Positions 40,856-49,958 of a stretch of DNA of 64,000 nucleotides are shown piece after piece. This stretch comes from Methylobacterium aquaticum (GTDB lineage: Bacteria; Pseudomonadota; Alphaproteobacteria; Rhizobiales; Beijerinckiaceae), in contig NZ_CP043627.1 in assembly GCF_016804325.1 (NCBI RefSeq), positions 6,541,001 to 6,605,000 of the forward strand. The letters run 5' to 3'. How positions within the stretch are numbered: the first letter of the stretch is position 1; each line of letters begins with the position of its first letter. The notes beneath the pieces were generated by a model that saw only the letters and a list, made by a program, of their open reading frames with translations, did no database searches and was not told where the DNA came from. The translations under genes were made by a program, and so were the position numbers.

Positions 40856-41362
40856 ATGCTGTTCCCCGCCGGCCCGAGCGCACCCGCCCACCCGGCGGGC
40901 GCCTACAGCTTCAACCGCCTATTCGAATGGGCCATGGCGGTCATGATGCTGCTGATCGCCGTGACGCTCGCGATGCCGGGCGACACGATGGAGCAGGCCG
41001 CGCTGAAGCCGATTGCGGAGGTTGGCTTCAACGACGGCAACATGGCCTTCTTCTTCGGGGCGGTGGGCGTGCTGCGGGTCACCGCTCTCTGGCTCAATGG
41101 CCACATCAACAACAGCATTACAAAGCCGAACGGTGCCAACGTCCGGGCCGTGTGCTCGGCGCTCGGCGCCCTGGTGATGGGGCAGCTGACCCTCGCCCTG
41201 GTGGTCGACGCCTTCACCGCCGAGGCACCGTCCTTCGTCATCCCGGTCTTCGGGACCCTGACCGTGTTCGAGGCCATCTCGTGCTACGTGGCACGCCTCG
41301 ATGCGGTCGATCGCCGAACCCGGCTGGGCCAGGCCCTCGCGGTGCTGGAGCGGATGAAATAA
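40856..41362 (+). CDS. Membrane protein, possibly phage-derived
   Basis: 168 residues with four hydrophobic helices: FEWAMAVMMLLIAVTLAMPG, MAFFFGAVGVLRVTALWLNG, SALGALVMGQLTLALVVDAF and VIPVFGTLTVFEAISCYVAR. The short length, helix count and the following small gene with a membrane anchor plus coiled coil resemble late-region phage membrane proteins (holin-like), but no signature confirms it. It stops 1 bp before the next gene, with a strong terminator after that. Confidence 0.6.
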   Translation: MLFPAGPSAPAHPAGAYSFNRLFEWAMAVMMLLIAVTLAMPGDTMEQAALKPIAEVGFNDGNMAFFFGAVGVLRVTALWLNGHINNSITKPNGANVRAVCSALGALVMGQLTLALVVDAFTAEAPSFVIPVFGTLTVFEAISCYVARLDAVDRRTRLGQALAVLERMK

Positions 41363-41363
41363 C

Positions 41364-41717
41364 ATGGAGCACCTGATCGCACTGCTCCCCCTGCTGTCGT
41401 CGATGCCGGCGCTCCAGGTCTTCGTCGGTGGCGCCGTTGCCATGATGTGCGTCGCCATGGTGCTGCGGGCGAACAAGGACAAGCACGAGGTGCCGCCCCC
41501 GGCGCCCGGCACGGTGGGGGACGCTATGGTCCACCTGCAAGGGCTGGCCGAGTACCTGAACATCCTGCGCGACCTGCGGGAGATCGGCCGTCAGCAGGTC
41601 GAGCACCTGGCCCGGATAGCTGAATGCCAGCGAGCCGCGCGAGAGCAGCTGACGGCGCAGACAGACCTGCTCCGCAGCATCGACCGGGAGCAGGTTCGCC
41701 AACACGGCCACGACTGA
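41364..41717 (+). CDS. Small membrane-anchored coiled-coil protein, phage-like
   Basis: 117 residues. One N-terminal membrane helix (MPALQVFVGGAVAMMCVAMV) is followed by a proline-rich hinge (KHEVPPPAPGT) and a long amphipathic coiled coil (LNILRDLREIGRQQVEHLAR, AREQLTAQTDLLRSIDREQV). The layout recalls inner-membrane spanin-type or tail-accessory phage proteins, though no lysis enzyme is present. It starts 1 bp after the previous gene and is followed by a strong terminator, so the pair forms the 3' end of a transcription unit. Confidence 0.6.
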   Translation: MEHLIALLPLLSSMPALQVFVGGAVAMMCVAMVLRANKDKHEVPPPAPGTVGDAMVHLQGLAEYLNILRDLREIGRQQVEHLARIAECQRAAREQLTAQTDLLRSIDREQVRQHGHD

Positions 41718-41776
41718 CCTCGGAACCCGTCCCGCCGCCTACCCGTTGGCCCGGCGGATCTTCAGTGGACCCGAGA

Positions 41777-41819
41777 CCCCGCTTTCAGCCCCGCGGCAGC
41801 CGCCGAGCGGGGATTTTTT
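41777..41819 (+). terminator. Rho-independent terminator
   Basis: CCCCGCT (41777-41783) pairs with AGCGGGG (41806-41812), with an internal GC-rich helix in the loop, followed directly by ATTTTTT. It lies 60 bp after the phage-like pair and marks a sharp change to AT-rich sequence. Confidence 0.85.
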
Positions 41820-41978
41820 CGTATCCCATTCGTTAAAATTCAAAGATACTCTGTTTAACTGAGTTCTTATGCCCCCTACATCAGGAAAATGTGCAAGGAC
41901 CGCAAATGTGTTCACTGTAATTTTCCTCAGGGCCGGCTTTGGATCATGTAAGTTTATTTATGTTTATTTCAGAAATAT

Positions 41979-42383
41979 TTACGCTTTAAAGAGCGAAAAA
42001 TTCTTTGACGGCAATCGCCCTTCGTATGCTCCAGCCGAATAAAAATGCTCAGCGGCGCTATTAATGCTTCCTGATTTGATAGCAGATTTTACATCAGGAT
42101 TTTCACGTAGGTAATATTGCTCGTCAACTGGTATTTTATATGGTAATTTTCCTTCAAAATAGCCGTATTTTACGAAATGTTCTTTTGCGCTTGCAATCGA
42201 TCCAGCCTCAATGGAAAGTTTGACGTCTTGATGCCGCTCCAAATACCAGTCCTCATCAACTTCTATGCTGGCGAGCGCGCCTCTCAATATATCATGGAGC
42301 ATATCCTTGCTTAATGTCAATTCTAGGCTTCCGTTTGTTGGTCTATGATACTTAATACGCTTCTGAATGTAAGATAGTAACAT
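41979..42383 (-). CDS. Low-GC protein with two D-x-x-YL-x(3)-PDV-type repeats
   Basis: 134 residues in an AT-rich islet. Two repeats of about 40 residues: DEDWYLERHQDVKLSIEAGS ... HFVKYGYFEGKLPY and DEQYYLRENPDVKSAIKSGS ... HFYSAGAYEGRLPS. This unit is often found at the ends of bacterial glycosyltransferases and surface-polysaccharide proteins, so this may be a fragment or small partner of one. Codon use differs strongly from the neighbours, a sign of transfer. It is alone on the minus strand, converging on the terminator side. Confidence 0.65.
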   Translation of the reverse strand: MLLSYIQKRIKYHRPTNGSLELTLSKDMLHDILRGALASIEVDEDWYLERHQDVKLSIEAGSIASAKEHFVKYGYFEGKLPYKIPVDEQYYLRENPDVKSAIKSGSINSAAEHFYSAGAYEGRLPSKNFSLFKA

Positions 42384-42794
42384 TGTCTAATCCTTGATGT
42401 TTTCTGCTTTGGCCTCGCGGCGTCATGCCGGACTAAAACCGCAGCGATTATCGCGCCTTACGTATATAAAGGCCCTCTAGTAACGGAATGTACGTGCTGA
42501 TAGGCTGAATGTTCTCGGGCATGCCAAGGGTCATTTCTGGAGAAAGAAGCCCCAATCGCTTGAGGTGCTTACTCCGATAGGAAGCGCAGCGCTGTGGCAT
42601 CTTGTCGTGCGGACTGACAAGCCGTCAGCTTCAGCCTGACGCACCAGCTCTGTCAAAACGAGTTCAAGCAAAGCGACAATAGCAAGATCTGATAGTTTTC
42701 TGCGAAACTTGGCGACATGACCAAGCATATTCCACATAATTAGTTATATAATGAACATCGTTCCACCTCGTGATTTTATGCATATTATCCTCCC
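42384..42794. other. AT-rich intergenic islet, no secure gene
   Basis: About 410 bp of mixed composition. A 68-codon frame on the minus strand (42531-42737, MWNMLGHVAKFRRKLSD ...) is possible but has no recognised domain and no clear ribosome site. Confidence 0.35.
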
Positions 42795-43124
42795 CTACGA
42801 CATGTACCCAATGCCCAGGCGTCCTAATTTCTGGTCTCCTCGTCCCACTGTGTAGGCGCTAAAGAGTTTCGCCAGCTGCCCCACTATCTCGGCGAAGTCC
42901 TCCGGCACCTCGCCGAACTGACCGAGGATCGTCGCGCTCTCGAGTTCGCCCGTTTCGTCGTCCGCCACGATGCGCAGCGCCGCCGTGCCCGGCATCCGCT
43001 TGACGATCACCTCCGCCCGCTTGAGCGCCCCATTCTCGGTCGGCGCAACATCCCGCGCGCCCGGCCGCAGCCGCTTCCGGTGGATCCCGAACGTCTGCAC
43101 CATGAACGTCGTCCGCATCCCCAC
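42795..43124 (-). CDS. Small hypothetical protein
   Basis: 109 residues; the start is GTG 43124, with AGGAG a few bases upstream, or ATG 43118. Sequence MRTTFMVQTFGIHRKRLRPG ... LRIVADDETGELESATILGQ ... DFAEIVGQLAKLFSAYTVGR. It has a beta-rich middle and helical end; no family recognised. It sits head-to-head with the umuD/umuC relics. Confidence 0.5.
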   Translation of the reverse strand: MGMRTTFMVQTFGIHRKRLRPGARDVAPTENGALKRAEVIVKRMPGTAALRIVADDETGELESATILGQFGEVPEDFAEIVGQLAKLFSAYTVGRGDQKLGRLGIGYMS

Positions 43125-43171
43125 GACGATCTCCTGATCCTGTCATCCCTGCTCCACACAGGCTCGAAGCG

Positions 43172-43329
43172 TGGCCTTGATCGGGAGCCGGCTGTCCCTC
43201 ACGTTCTATAACCAAGAGACGGACCAGGAATTCGCTCTGGAGGACCTAGAGGAAGGCCTAATCTGGGGCGTGCTGTTGTTCTCGGTGCGCTGGCACGACG
43301 TAAAGGCCCGGGCGAGTCTCGTGCGATGA
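43172..43329 (+). pseudogene. Possible umuD C-terminal relic
   Basis: About 52 codons open from GTG 43172: [40 protein letters not shown]. The 'LIWGVxxxSVR' ending resembles the last strand of UmuD/LexA-type peptidases. Its stop overlaps the ATG of the umuC relic (ATGA at 43326-43329), the normal umuDC arrangement. The catalytic Ser/Lys region is absent. The evidence is short and tentative. Confidence 0.4.
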
Positions 43330-43640
43330 GCCACGCCATCGCGCTTATCGACGGCAACAGCTTCTATTGTTCCTGCGAGCGCGTGTTCAACCCGAAGCTC
43401 GCCGGTGTTCCAGTGATCGTGCTCTCGAACAACGACGGCTGCGCCATCGCCCGCAACGCCGAGGCCAAGGCGCTCGGGATCAAGATGGGCGAGCCCTTCT
43501 TCAAAATCCGCAACCTGTGCCGCCAGAAGAACGTGCGGGTTTTCTCCTCGAACTATGCCCTCTACGGCGACATTTCGGCCCGGGCGAACACGATCCACCG
43601 GCAGTTCGCGCCGGAGGTGGAGATCTGCTCTGGAGACGAG
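43326..43640 (+). pseudogene. umuC: umuC (Y-family DNA polymerase), N-terminal part
   Basis: [20 protein letters not shown] (metal-binding Asp and steric Tyr), [75 protein letters not shown]. These are palm and fingers motifs of UmuC. After EICSGDE, where UmuC has the catalytic SIDE motif, sequence becomes unrelated, so the active site is destroyed. The matching C-terminal part appears at 44779. An AT-rich insertion with an FkbM methyltransferase lies between. UmuC normally performs SOS error-prone lesion bypass. Confidence 0.85.
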
Positions 43641-43991
43641 GACCTGCGCAACGAGGCCGCCGGTGGACAGTCCGTCCTCGATCAGCAGGCGGGCGCGGAG
43701 GTCTGTACGACCACGTTCTCGCAGGCGCGACAGGCATAGCGCGGGCGTCTGATCACGATAACCCACACCTGCACAGATTAACGCTGTCGGCTTCGATCAA
43801 GAACGTCTTCAAGGTTCATGGTCGGGGTCTGCACAGCAAGTTTCTCGTAATAATTGTAAAAGATATCTTTTTAGATCGATTGAGTCTCCAAATATTCCAA
43901 TAAATTACTGTAATGGAAAGTATTACACGAAATACCTGGTATTTTTTTCATAAATTCATCTTGACTTATATCAAATTTGTGATATTTTCGA
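43641..43991. other. Junk and AT-rich lead-in inside the umuC gap
   Basis: The first 100 bp after the umuC break are high-GC with no clear coding. From about 43840 the sequence becomes strongly AT-rich and probably contains the promoter of the FkbM gene. Confidence 0.4.
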
Positions 43992-44750
43992 GTGTCTCAT
44001 GATAATAATCAGAGCAGAAAAATGTCGGTGCATGAAATTCTTAAAGTCTGCCATTCGTTACGCAGCAATTTTAGTACATCGTCTTTATATAATTCGAGAG
44101 AGCGTGAATTTGTAGCGTATGTCGTTCAAAATGCTCATTTGTCAAGCAGTCAATTGTTCCAGGATCTTTGGGTTTTGTTCAATACGCGAGAAAAAAAAGA
44201 TGGATATTTTGTAGAATTTGGTGCTTGCGATGGCGAAAAACTCAGCAATACTATCTTACTTGAAAAAATTTTTGGATGGGATGGCGCAGTGGCAGAGCCT
44301 TGTAAGGAGTGGCATGATAAGCTTTATAACTCCCGTTCATGCTATATAAGCAGCAAATGCATATTTTCTCAAACGGGACACATATTAGAATTCAATCAGA
44401 CATCTGATCCTGCGCTGTCGACTCTTGAAACTTTTACGTCTTGCGATCATCATGCAACTTTGCGCGAAAGCGGCTTGCGCTATCCAGTAGAAACAATTAC
44501 TCTTGAGGATTTTCTAATTGAGGCAAAATCTCCAAAAATTATTGATTACATGAGTATAGATACGGAGGGCAGTGAGATAGATATCCTGCTATCTTTTGAT
44601 TTCAGTAAATACGATATAGGTCTGATTTCTATCGAGCATAACTATACAAAACAAAGACGCGAGATATTTGATTTGCTATCAAAAAACGGCTATAGGCGTG
44701 TTTTCGCGAACTTTTCTGATTTTGATGATTGGTATATAAAAACAAAATAA
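43992..44750 (+). CDS. FkbM-family methyltransferase, low GC
   Basis: 252 residues (ATG 43992, or ATG 44022 at MSVHEILKVCHS). The SAM-dependent FkbM pattern is clear: QDLWVLFNTREKKDGYFVEF, FGACDGEKLSNTILLEKIFG (motif I), WDGAVAEPCKEWHDKL, VETITLEDFLIE, IIDYMSIDTEGSEIDILLSF (motif with DTEG) and ISIEHNYTKQ. Such enzymes O-methylate sugars or other small groups and often sit in surface-polysaccharide clusters. GC content and codon use are far below the flanks, so it was acquired from another source. It interrupts umuC. No partner glycosyltransferase is near. Confidence 0.88.
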   Translation: MSHDNNQSRKMSVHEILKVCHSLRSNFSTSSLYNSREREFVAYVVQNAHLSSSQLFQDLWVLFNTREKKDGYFVEFGACDGEKLSNTILLEKIFGWDGAVAEPCKEWHDKLYNSRSCYISSKCIFSQTGHILEFNQTSDPALSTLETFTSCDHHATLRESGLRYPVETITLEDFLIEAKSPKIIDYMSIDTEGSEIDILLSFDFSKYDIGLISIEHNYTKQRREIFDLLSKNGYRRVFANFSDFDDWYIKTK

Positions 44751-44778
44751 ATGCATAATCCATACGCTGTGCGGCCAC

Positions 44779-45375
44779 GCCTGCCTGCCGCTTGAGATCG
44801 TGCCGGCGCGCCGGAAGGGTGCGCCGTCGCCCGTGGCTTCTCCAGCCGGATCACCGAGAGGACGATGCTGGAGCAGGCGGCGGCGCACGCCATACGGCTC
44901 GGCGAGAAGCTGCGGTGGGGCGGACTCGCAGTCTCGGCCGTGACGATCTTCTGCCACACCAGCGCGCACGACCGCGGCGACCCGATGCGCGCGGTCTCGA
45001 CGGTGGTGCATCTCCCCGAGGCGACGAACGACAGCTGCCACCTGATCCAGGCTGCCCTCCATGGCGTGGCGAAGACCTGGAAGGAGCAGGGGCTGACGCC
45101 CTGGCGCTACGGCAAGGCGGGCTCGTCACGAAGGATCTGGTACCGCTCGACGGGGCCCCCCGCCCACTATTCGGACCCTCGAGCGGGAAAAGTCCGGTGC
45201 GCTGACGGCGGCCATGGACGCCTGCAACAGCCGGTTCGGATGTGGCACCGTCGTGCCGGCGAGGGCGGGGCTGGTCGAGAAGCGCACTTGGTCGACGAAG
45301 TTCGAGATGCGCTCGCCGCGGTTCACGACGCGGTTGAGCGAGGTGTCGAGCGTGTCGGCATATCCCGTAGGCGCC
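44779..45375 (+). pseudogene. umuC: umuC (Y-family DNA polymerase), C-terminal part with frameshift
   Basis: ACLPLEIVPARRKGCAVARG, FSSRITERTMLEQAAAHAIR, LGEKLRWGGLAVSAVTIFCH, VVHLPEATNDSCHLIQAALH and WKEQGLTPWRYGKAG match the little-finger domain of UmuC. A one-base loss near 45120 moves the frame to LVTKDLVPLDGAPRPLFGPS, and another shift leads to MDACNSRFGCGTVVPARAGL ... FEMRSPRFTTRLSEV, the normal C-terminal end. Together with 43326-43640 it accounts for the two ends of the gene; the middle (about residues 105-250) is missing. Confidence 0.8.
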
Positions 45376-45880
45376 CGCCGTCTCCCCTCCCATCCAGCCG
45401 CTGCGCCGCCCGCCTCAGGCCTCCCACCGCGACCCAGGCGCAGGCCAGCACCAGGACGGAGGTGAGGGCGAGGTAGGTGCCGGAGGTCATCTCCGCCGTC
45501 GTCGTTTGGGCTGCGGGCTAACTGGCGCAACAAATCGTATTGGGCCGCGGTCATCTTCGAGAAAAAATATTGTGAGCTGACCGAGAAAGCCAAACAAAAT
45601 GAGAATAATGCCGGCCAAAAAAGATAATGATATTATAAATTTACTAATGCGATAGGTTTACTATTTTCTCATTGGGTACTACTTCATGCCCATGCCAACA
45701 AACGCGCTTGTAACTATTACCAAAATCGCGTTCTGATTTACGCAAATAGCATATGATATCTTTAAGGGGGGCTGAATTGCCTTTGATATCAAAATTCTTT
45801 ATCGTGATGAGACAGAAATCAGAAGATGTGGTCGAGAATGAGAAAGTTAGAAGCAGGGCTCCAAGGAGGTTGGCGCAGCA
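45376..45880. other. Mixed region, no secure gene
   Basis: About 500 bp, GC-rich to 45530 then AT-rich. Short frames exist on both strands (for example 45644-45898 minus), without ribosome sites or domains. Confidence 0.35.
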
Positions 45881-46012
45881 ATGCGCAGATCGTGGCAATT
45901 TTCCGTTTTGTCATATCGCCAACTCCAATGGGTGGTTATTTCCATCGGAATTTTAATTTTTGCCATTGGCGTTTATCTTGGGATTATGAATTTTATGGCG
46001 CGTCACCCCTGA
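45881..46012 (+). CDS. 43-residue single-pass membrane protein
   Basis: Sequence MRRSWQFSVLSYRQLQWVVI followed by SIGILIFAIGVYLGIMNFMA and RHP. A positively charged N-terminus and one strong hydrophobic helix predict N-in membrane insertion. AAGGAGG lies about 11 bp before the ATG, one of the best ribosome sites in this stretch. AT-rich codon use matches the surrounding islet. Such small proteins can be subunits of respiratory or transport complexes, or type I toxins, but nothing here decides which. It is too short to exclude chance. Confidence 0.5.
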   Translation: MRRSWQFSVLSYRQLQWVVISIGILIFAIGVYLGIMNFMARHP

Positions 46013-46252
46013 TAGCCCAATATCGGGAGGTGTAAGTATGCCATTTCATGTAACAATCGGTCGTGTGTGGGCCATTCTCGGCTAATCCATGGTCGTGTCC
46101 CTTGGAGTGGTGTAGCTGGACGAGAGCGGGAGAGCCCGCCTGCGCGCCCTCACAGCGCTGTAGCAGGCGGGATCTCACGCGGCGGTGGCCATCGGCGGTG
46201 ACGGGTTAGGATCGGGTTGTGAGCCACCAACCCCGAACCCGGGAGACCTCCG

Positions 46253-46822
46253 ATGACCGATGCCGTTATGAGCCTACGGGCGCTGGCTGAGAAGAGCGCC
46301 GACGCGGACGTGCTGCGCGAGATGATCGGCTTTGCCGCGCAACGTCTGATGGAACTGGAGGTGGGCGGCCTGACCGGCGCGGCCCATGGCGAGAAGGCCC
46401 CGGAGCGGCTGGCCCAGCGCAACGGGTACCGTGACCGGGACTGGCAGACGCGGGCCGGCACCGTCGAGCTGCGCATCCCGAAGCTGCGGACGGGGAGCGA
46501 CTTCCCAAGCTTCCTGGAACCACGTCGGATGACCGAGAAGGCGCTGACCGCGGTGATCCAGGAGGCCTACGTCCAGGGCATCTCAACCCGCGCGGTCGAC
46601 GATCTGGTCCAGGCGCTGGGCGGGACGGGCATCTCCAAGAGCCAGGTCAGCCGGCTGTGCCAGGAGATCGACGAGCGGGTGAACGCCTTCCTCGACCGGC
46701 CGATCGAGGGCGAGTGGCCCTATCTCTGGATCGACGCCACCTACGTGAAGGTGCGCCAGAACCACCGCATCGCCCCGATCGACGATGATCCCCTCGTCAG
46801 CCTGCCAAACCTCGCAGTCTGA
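46253..46822 (+). pseudogene. IS256-family transposase, C-terminally truncated
   Basis: About 176 native residues: EKSADADVLREMIGFAAQRL, MELEVGGLTGAAHGEKAPER, AQRNGYRDRDWQTRAGTVEL, PKLRTGSDFPSFLEPRRMTE, RAVDDLVQALGGTGISKSQV, WPYLWIDATYVKVRQ (first catalytic Asp). After VRQNHRIA the sequence leaves the family and ends at 46822. The second Asp and Glu of the DDE triad are missing, so it is dead. Confidence 0.88.
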
Positions 46823-47048
46823 TCAGTCCGGCCCTGCCGGTCATCGTGGTGGACCACAAGCAGCTACACCACGCTACTCACCGGAAGCCCATCAGGCGTT
46901 GATGGACGATGACCTGACCAGCGCTTCACCTCGTCTTCGCTCGCTCGTAGTCAAGATACGCAGTATTCGCGTGTCGAAGAAGAATCTCGGTACGGCGCCA
47001 GTCTAGAGCAGATGCAACGCTCGCGAGCTCGACCTGACCAGCGGACTT

Positions 47049-47949
47049 GAGAGTCCGTTAGGAAAGAGTTAACCCATAGTAATTGACGCGAGCAATCGGC
47101 CGATTGATGCGAACAGCATCGCACCTGCCGAGACATGGAGGAGCGTTTCGTTGTCGGTCTTGAGGTGCCGCGAGCCCGTGAGAGCGGCTATGCTCTGCTC
47201 GACCTTCCACCGCTTTGGCAGAAGAACAAAGCCCTTCGCCCCCTCCGGTCGAAGGACGACCTCGACCGCCCGCTTCAACCCAGACTGAACGGCATCGACG
47301 ACAATGGTCTCCACCCAAGGATAGAGGCGCACCAGGCGCTTGACCAAGGCGAGGCCTCCATCCTGATCCTGGACGTTGGCCGGTGTCACGCTGACGGCCA
47401 ACAGACGCCCGCCGCTGTCCACCACCAGGTGTCGCTTGCGGCCGAGCACTTTCTTGCCCGCGTCATAGCCGCGCTCGCCTTGCGGGGCATCGCACTTGAC
47501 CGACTGAGCATCGATGATCGCGAGGGTCGGACTGGCCTCGCGCCTGTCTTGCTCACGGTCACGCATCACGAGATGATGGTTGATGCGATCCAAGTGACCG
47601 CCATCGACCAGAGCTCGCCAGTAGTCGTAACAGGTGCTGGACGGCGGGAGATCTTTGGGCATGGCATCCCACGGGATGCCGTACCGCTGCACGTAGCGGA
47701 TGCCATTGATGATCTCCTGAAGGCTGTAGGTCCGTGGCCTGCCGATCCCTTGAGCGATGGACAGGAATGGCTCCAATTCGCGCCATTCGTCCGGCGTCAG
47801 ATCGCTCGGATATCTCTGGTTGCGGCGGTCATACCGCGCCCTATTCTCTTTGGTCCAAACCACGGCCGAGCCATCAAGCCATTCACGACGTGCTGCCATT
47901 CCGCATAACCTTTAAATATACTGATGTCAGACTTTCCAAACGGACTCTC
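47049..47949 (-). mobile_element. IS5-family insertion sequence
   Basis: Inverted ends GAGAGTCCGTTAGGAAAG (left) and the complement of GAGAGTCCGTTTGGAAAG (right) bound one transposase gene, about 0.9 kb in all. The right end abuts a 40-bp remnant of the IS3-family element end (AGTTGGAGCCTCCGGGAAAT). Apparently complete. Confidence 0.8.
47069..47899 (-). CDS. IS5-family transposase
   Basis: 276 residues. An N-terminal DUF4096-type domain (YPSDLTPDEWRELEPFLSIA, RPRTYSLQEIINGIRYVQRY, GIPWDAMPKDLPPSSTCYDY) is followed by the DDE domain: Asp in LAIIDAQSVKCDAPQGERGY, Asp in VETIVVDAVQSGLKRAV, Glu in LLPKRWKVEQSIAALTGSRH. Full length and uninterrupted, so potentially active. Confidence 0.92.
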   Translation of the reverse strand: MAARREWLDGSAVVWTKENRARYDRRNQRYPSDLTPDEWRELEPFLSIAQGIGRPRTYSLQEIINGIRYVQRYGIPWDAMPKDLPPSSTCYDYWRALVDGGHLDRINHHLVMRDREQDRREASPTLAIIDAQSVKCDAPQGERGYDAGKKVLGRKRHLVVDSGGRLLAVSVTPANVQDQDGGLALVKRLVRLYPWVETIVVDAVQSGLKRAVEVVLRPEGAKGFVLLPKRWKVEQSIAALTGSRHLKTDNETLLHVSAGAMLFASIGRLLASITMG

Positions 47950-47985
47950 AGAAGTTGGAGCCTCCGGGAAATCCGGGGCGGTTCA
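47944..47985 (-). repeat. Orphan end of the IS3-family element
   Basis: CTCTCAGAAGTTGGAGCCTC through GGGGCGGTTCAT matches the orfA-side terminus of the IS at 22562-23941 and 39193-40572 with a few changes. Only the last 40 or so bases remain, next to the IS5 element, which shows a third, now deleted, insertion. Confidence 0.7.
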
Positions 47986-48416
47986 TCGAGGACAGGAAGG
48001 CGAGGGCTTGGCGGCGGTCCGGCATGACAAGCCTCGAACTTGAGGAGAGCGGGAGGCCGTGCGCTCGGCCGGAGTCGCCCGGCCGTGGCGGCACCCGCGC
48101 ATCGGGTTCGGGCGCGGCGCGGGATCGGCATGCTCCACTCCATCGCAGCCTCAAGTCAATGAAAATATTCTTTTTGAAGAACGATTTAGTTGGAGGCGGA
48201 CTCTCTCCTGATAATTGATTTAGTGCGTTTATTTCAAATTTCACTTGTTGATACTCTTATATCTGCGGGGCCTTGTCCCGTGAGCCGGTTTCCGCGACAA
48301 GCTCTGCTCCTTCGTCCGTTGCCAAGCGTTCTTTGTGAGGAACGATCCTGCATTCGTCGGCATAGGTCCGGATGCGGGACGCGGCGCTTTTCGGACCTCT
48401 TCCACGGGACGGAACC
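47986..48416. other. Intergenic stretch, no gene seen
   Basis: About 430 bp before the metQ relic, with an AT-rich patch at 48165-48260 that may hold its old promoter. Short frames on both strands have no recognisable domain. Confidence 0.4.
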
Positions 48417-49215
48417 ATGCTTGCCTTTGACAGACGCACCCTGCTCGCTGCCGCGGCTCTCTCGCTCCTCTCTGGCGCCGCTCTCGCCGCACCGTTGCGG
48501 ATCGCCGCCTCCTCGGTGCCGCATGCCGAGATCCTGCGCTTCGTGAAGGAGAAGCTCGCCCCCGGTCTCGACATCAAGATCATCGAGATCTCCGGCGACA
48601 TCCGGCCGAACTCCCTGATCCTCAACGGCGACGCCGACGCGAACTTCTTCCAGTATGCGCCCTACCTGCACACCGAGGGGGCCAGATCGGCACCACCTTC
48701 GCGGTGATCGCCGCCACCCATATCGAGCCGCTCGGGATCTACTCGCGCAAGGTGAAGAGCCTCGCCGACGTGCCGGCCGGCGCCACCGTAGCCCTGCCCA
48801 ACAACGCGACGAATCTCAGCCGCGCCTTGAACCTGTTGCAGGCAGACGGCCTAATCAGCCTAAGAGCCGGCCTCTAGGACGGCCAGCTCGCAACGCCGTC
48901 GGATATCGCCGACAACCCGAAGCGGATCGCCCTCGTGCAGGTCGCCCCGCCCAATTGCCGCGTTCCATCGACGACGTGACGCTCGCGGTCATCAACGGCA
49001 ACTACGCGCTCGAGGCAGGCCTAACCCCGGCGAAGGACGCGCTGGCGCTCGAGAAGGCCGAGAACAACCCTTACGCCAACATCTTCGTCACCACGCAGGT
49101 CCCGGAGAAGGACCCGTGGGTGCAGCACCTCTCGGCGCTCCTCGCCTCGCCCGAGGTCGCGACCTTCATCTGCGAGAAGTACCGTGGCTCCGTCGTACCG
49201 GTTCACGGCGGCTGA
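48417..49215 (+). pseudogene. metQ: metQ-type lipoprotein (NlpA family), frameshifts and stop
   Basis: MLAFDRRTLLAAAALSLLSG is a leader; the mature part reads LRIAASSVPHAEILRFVKEK, IKIIEISGDIRPNSLILNGD, ADANFFQYAPYLHTEG, then in a new frame GTTFAVIAATHIEPLGIYSR, VPAGATVALPNNATNLSRAL. A TAG stops it at about 48876; then DIADNPKRIALVQVAPP, another shift, IDDVTLAVINGNYALEAGLT and FICEKYRGSVVPVHGG. Order and motifs match D-methionine-binding MetQ. Two frameshifts and a stop mark real decay. No MetN or MetI genes follow. Confidence 0.88.
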
Positions 49216-49905
49216 ACGGCGGCGATCGCCAACATCGTCTGGTCCGGCTTCGGCAAGCCGGCGATCAGCCAGGTCGCCTCGACGCTCGCCGCCTTCCACG
49301 ACGATAGCGTGCCGCAATATCCGTTCGACGTGAGGCGCGCCGAGGCGCTGCTCGACGAGGCCGGGTTCAAGTGCGGGCCGGACGGCATCCGCTTCTCGCT
49401 TACCCACGACTTCCTCCCTTACGGCGGCGACGTAAGCGGACCGGGGAGTACCTGAAGCAGGGGTTGAAGCGCGTCGGCATCGACGTGACCATCCGCAGCC
49501 AGGACACCGCGGCCTTCACCCGGCGCGTCTACGGCGACCGCGACTTCGACATCTCGAGCACGTGGTTCGCCGCTTTCTCCGATCCGCAGGTCGGGGTGAC
49601 GCGGGCCTATCGGTTGGGCTGGATCGGCAAGAACACGCCCTGGACCAACGGTTCGGGCTACCGCAACCCGGAGATCGACGGGCTGATCGCCAAGGTCCAG
49701 GCCCAGGCCGAGCCGGACCCGGCCGCCCGGGTCGCGATCTCAAGCAGTTCCAGCAGATCGTGCAGCGCGACCTACCATCGATTTCGCTGATCGAGCTGCG
49801 CTTCTTCTCGCTCCACGCGGCCAACCTGAAGGACGTGGTCACCCGCGGCGACCGGATCTACGGCTCGCTGAAGCACGCCTGGTTCGACACGGGGACAAGC
49901 GCCCG
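49216..49905 (+). pseudogene. Dipeptide/oligopeptide-binding protein (SBP family 5), C-terminal fragment
   Basis: Directly joined to the metQ relic: AIANIVWSGFGKPAISQVAS, FDVRRAEALLDEAGFKCGPD, then frame change GEYLKQGLKRVGIDVTIRSQ, DFDISSTWFAAFSDPQVGVT, NPEIDGLIAKVQAQAEPDPA, another change FQQIVQRDLPSISLIELRFF and GDRIYGSLKHAWFDTG. This is the C-terminal half of an OppA/DppA-type periplasmic binding protein. A short tandem repeat (AGCGCCCGCGGCACCGACAC twice near 49908-49952) follows. Not functional. Confidence 0.85.
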
Positions 49906-49958
49906 CGGCACCGACACAAGCAGCGCCCGCGGCACCGACACGAAGAGCAACCAAGCCG

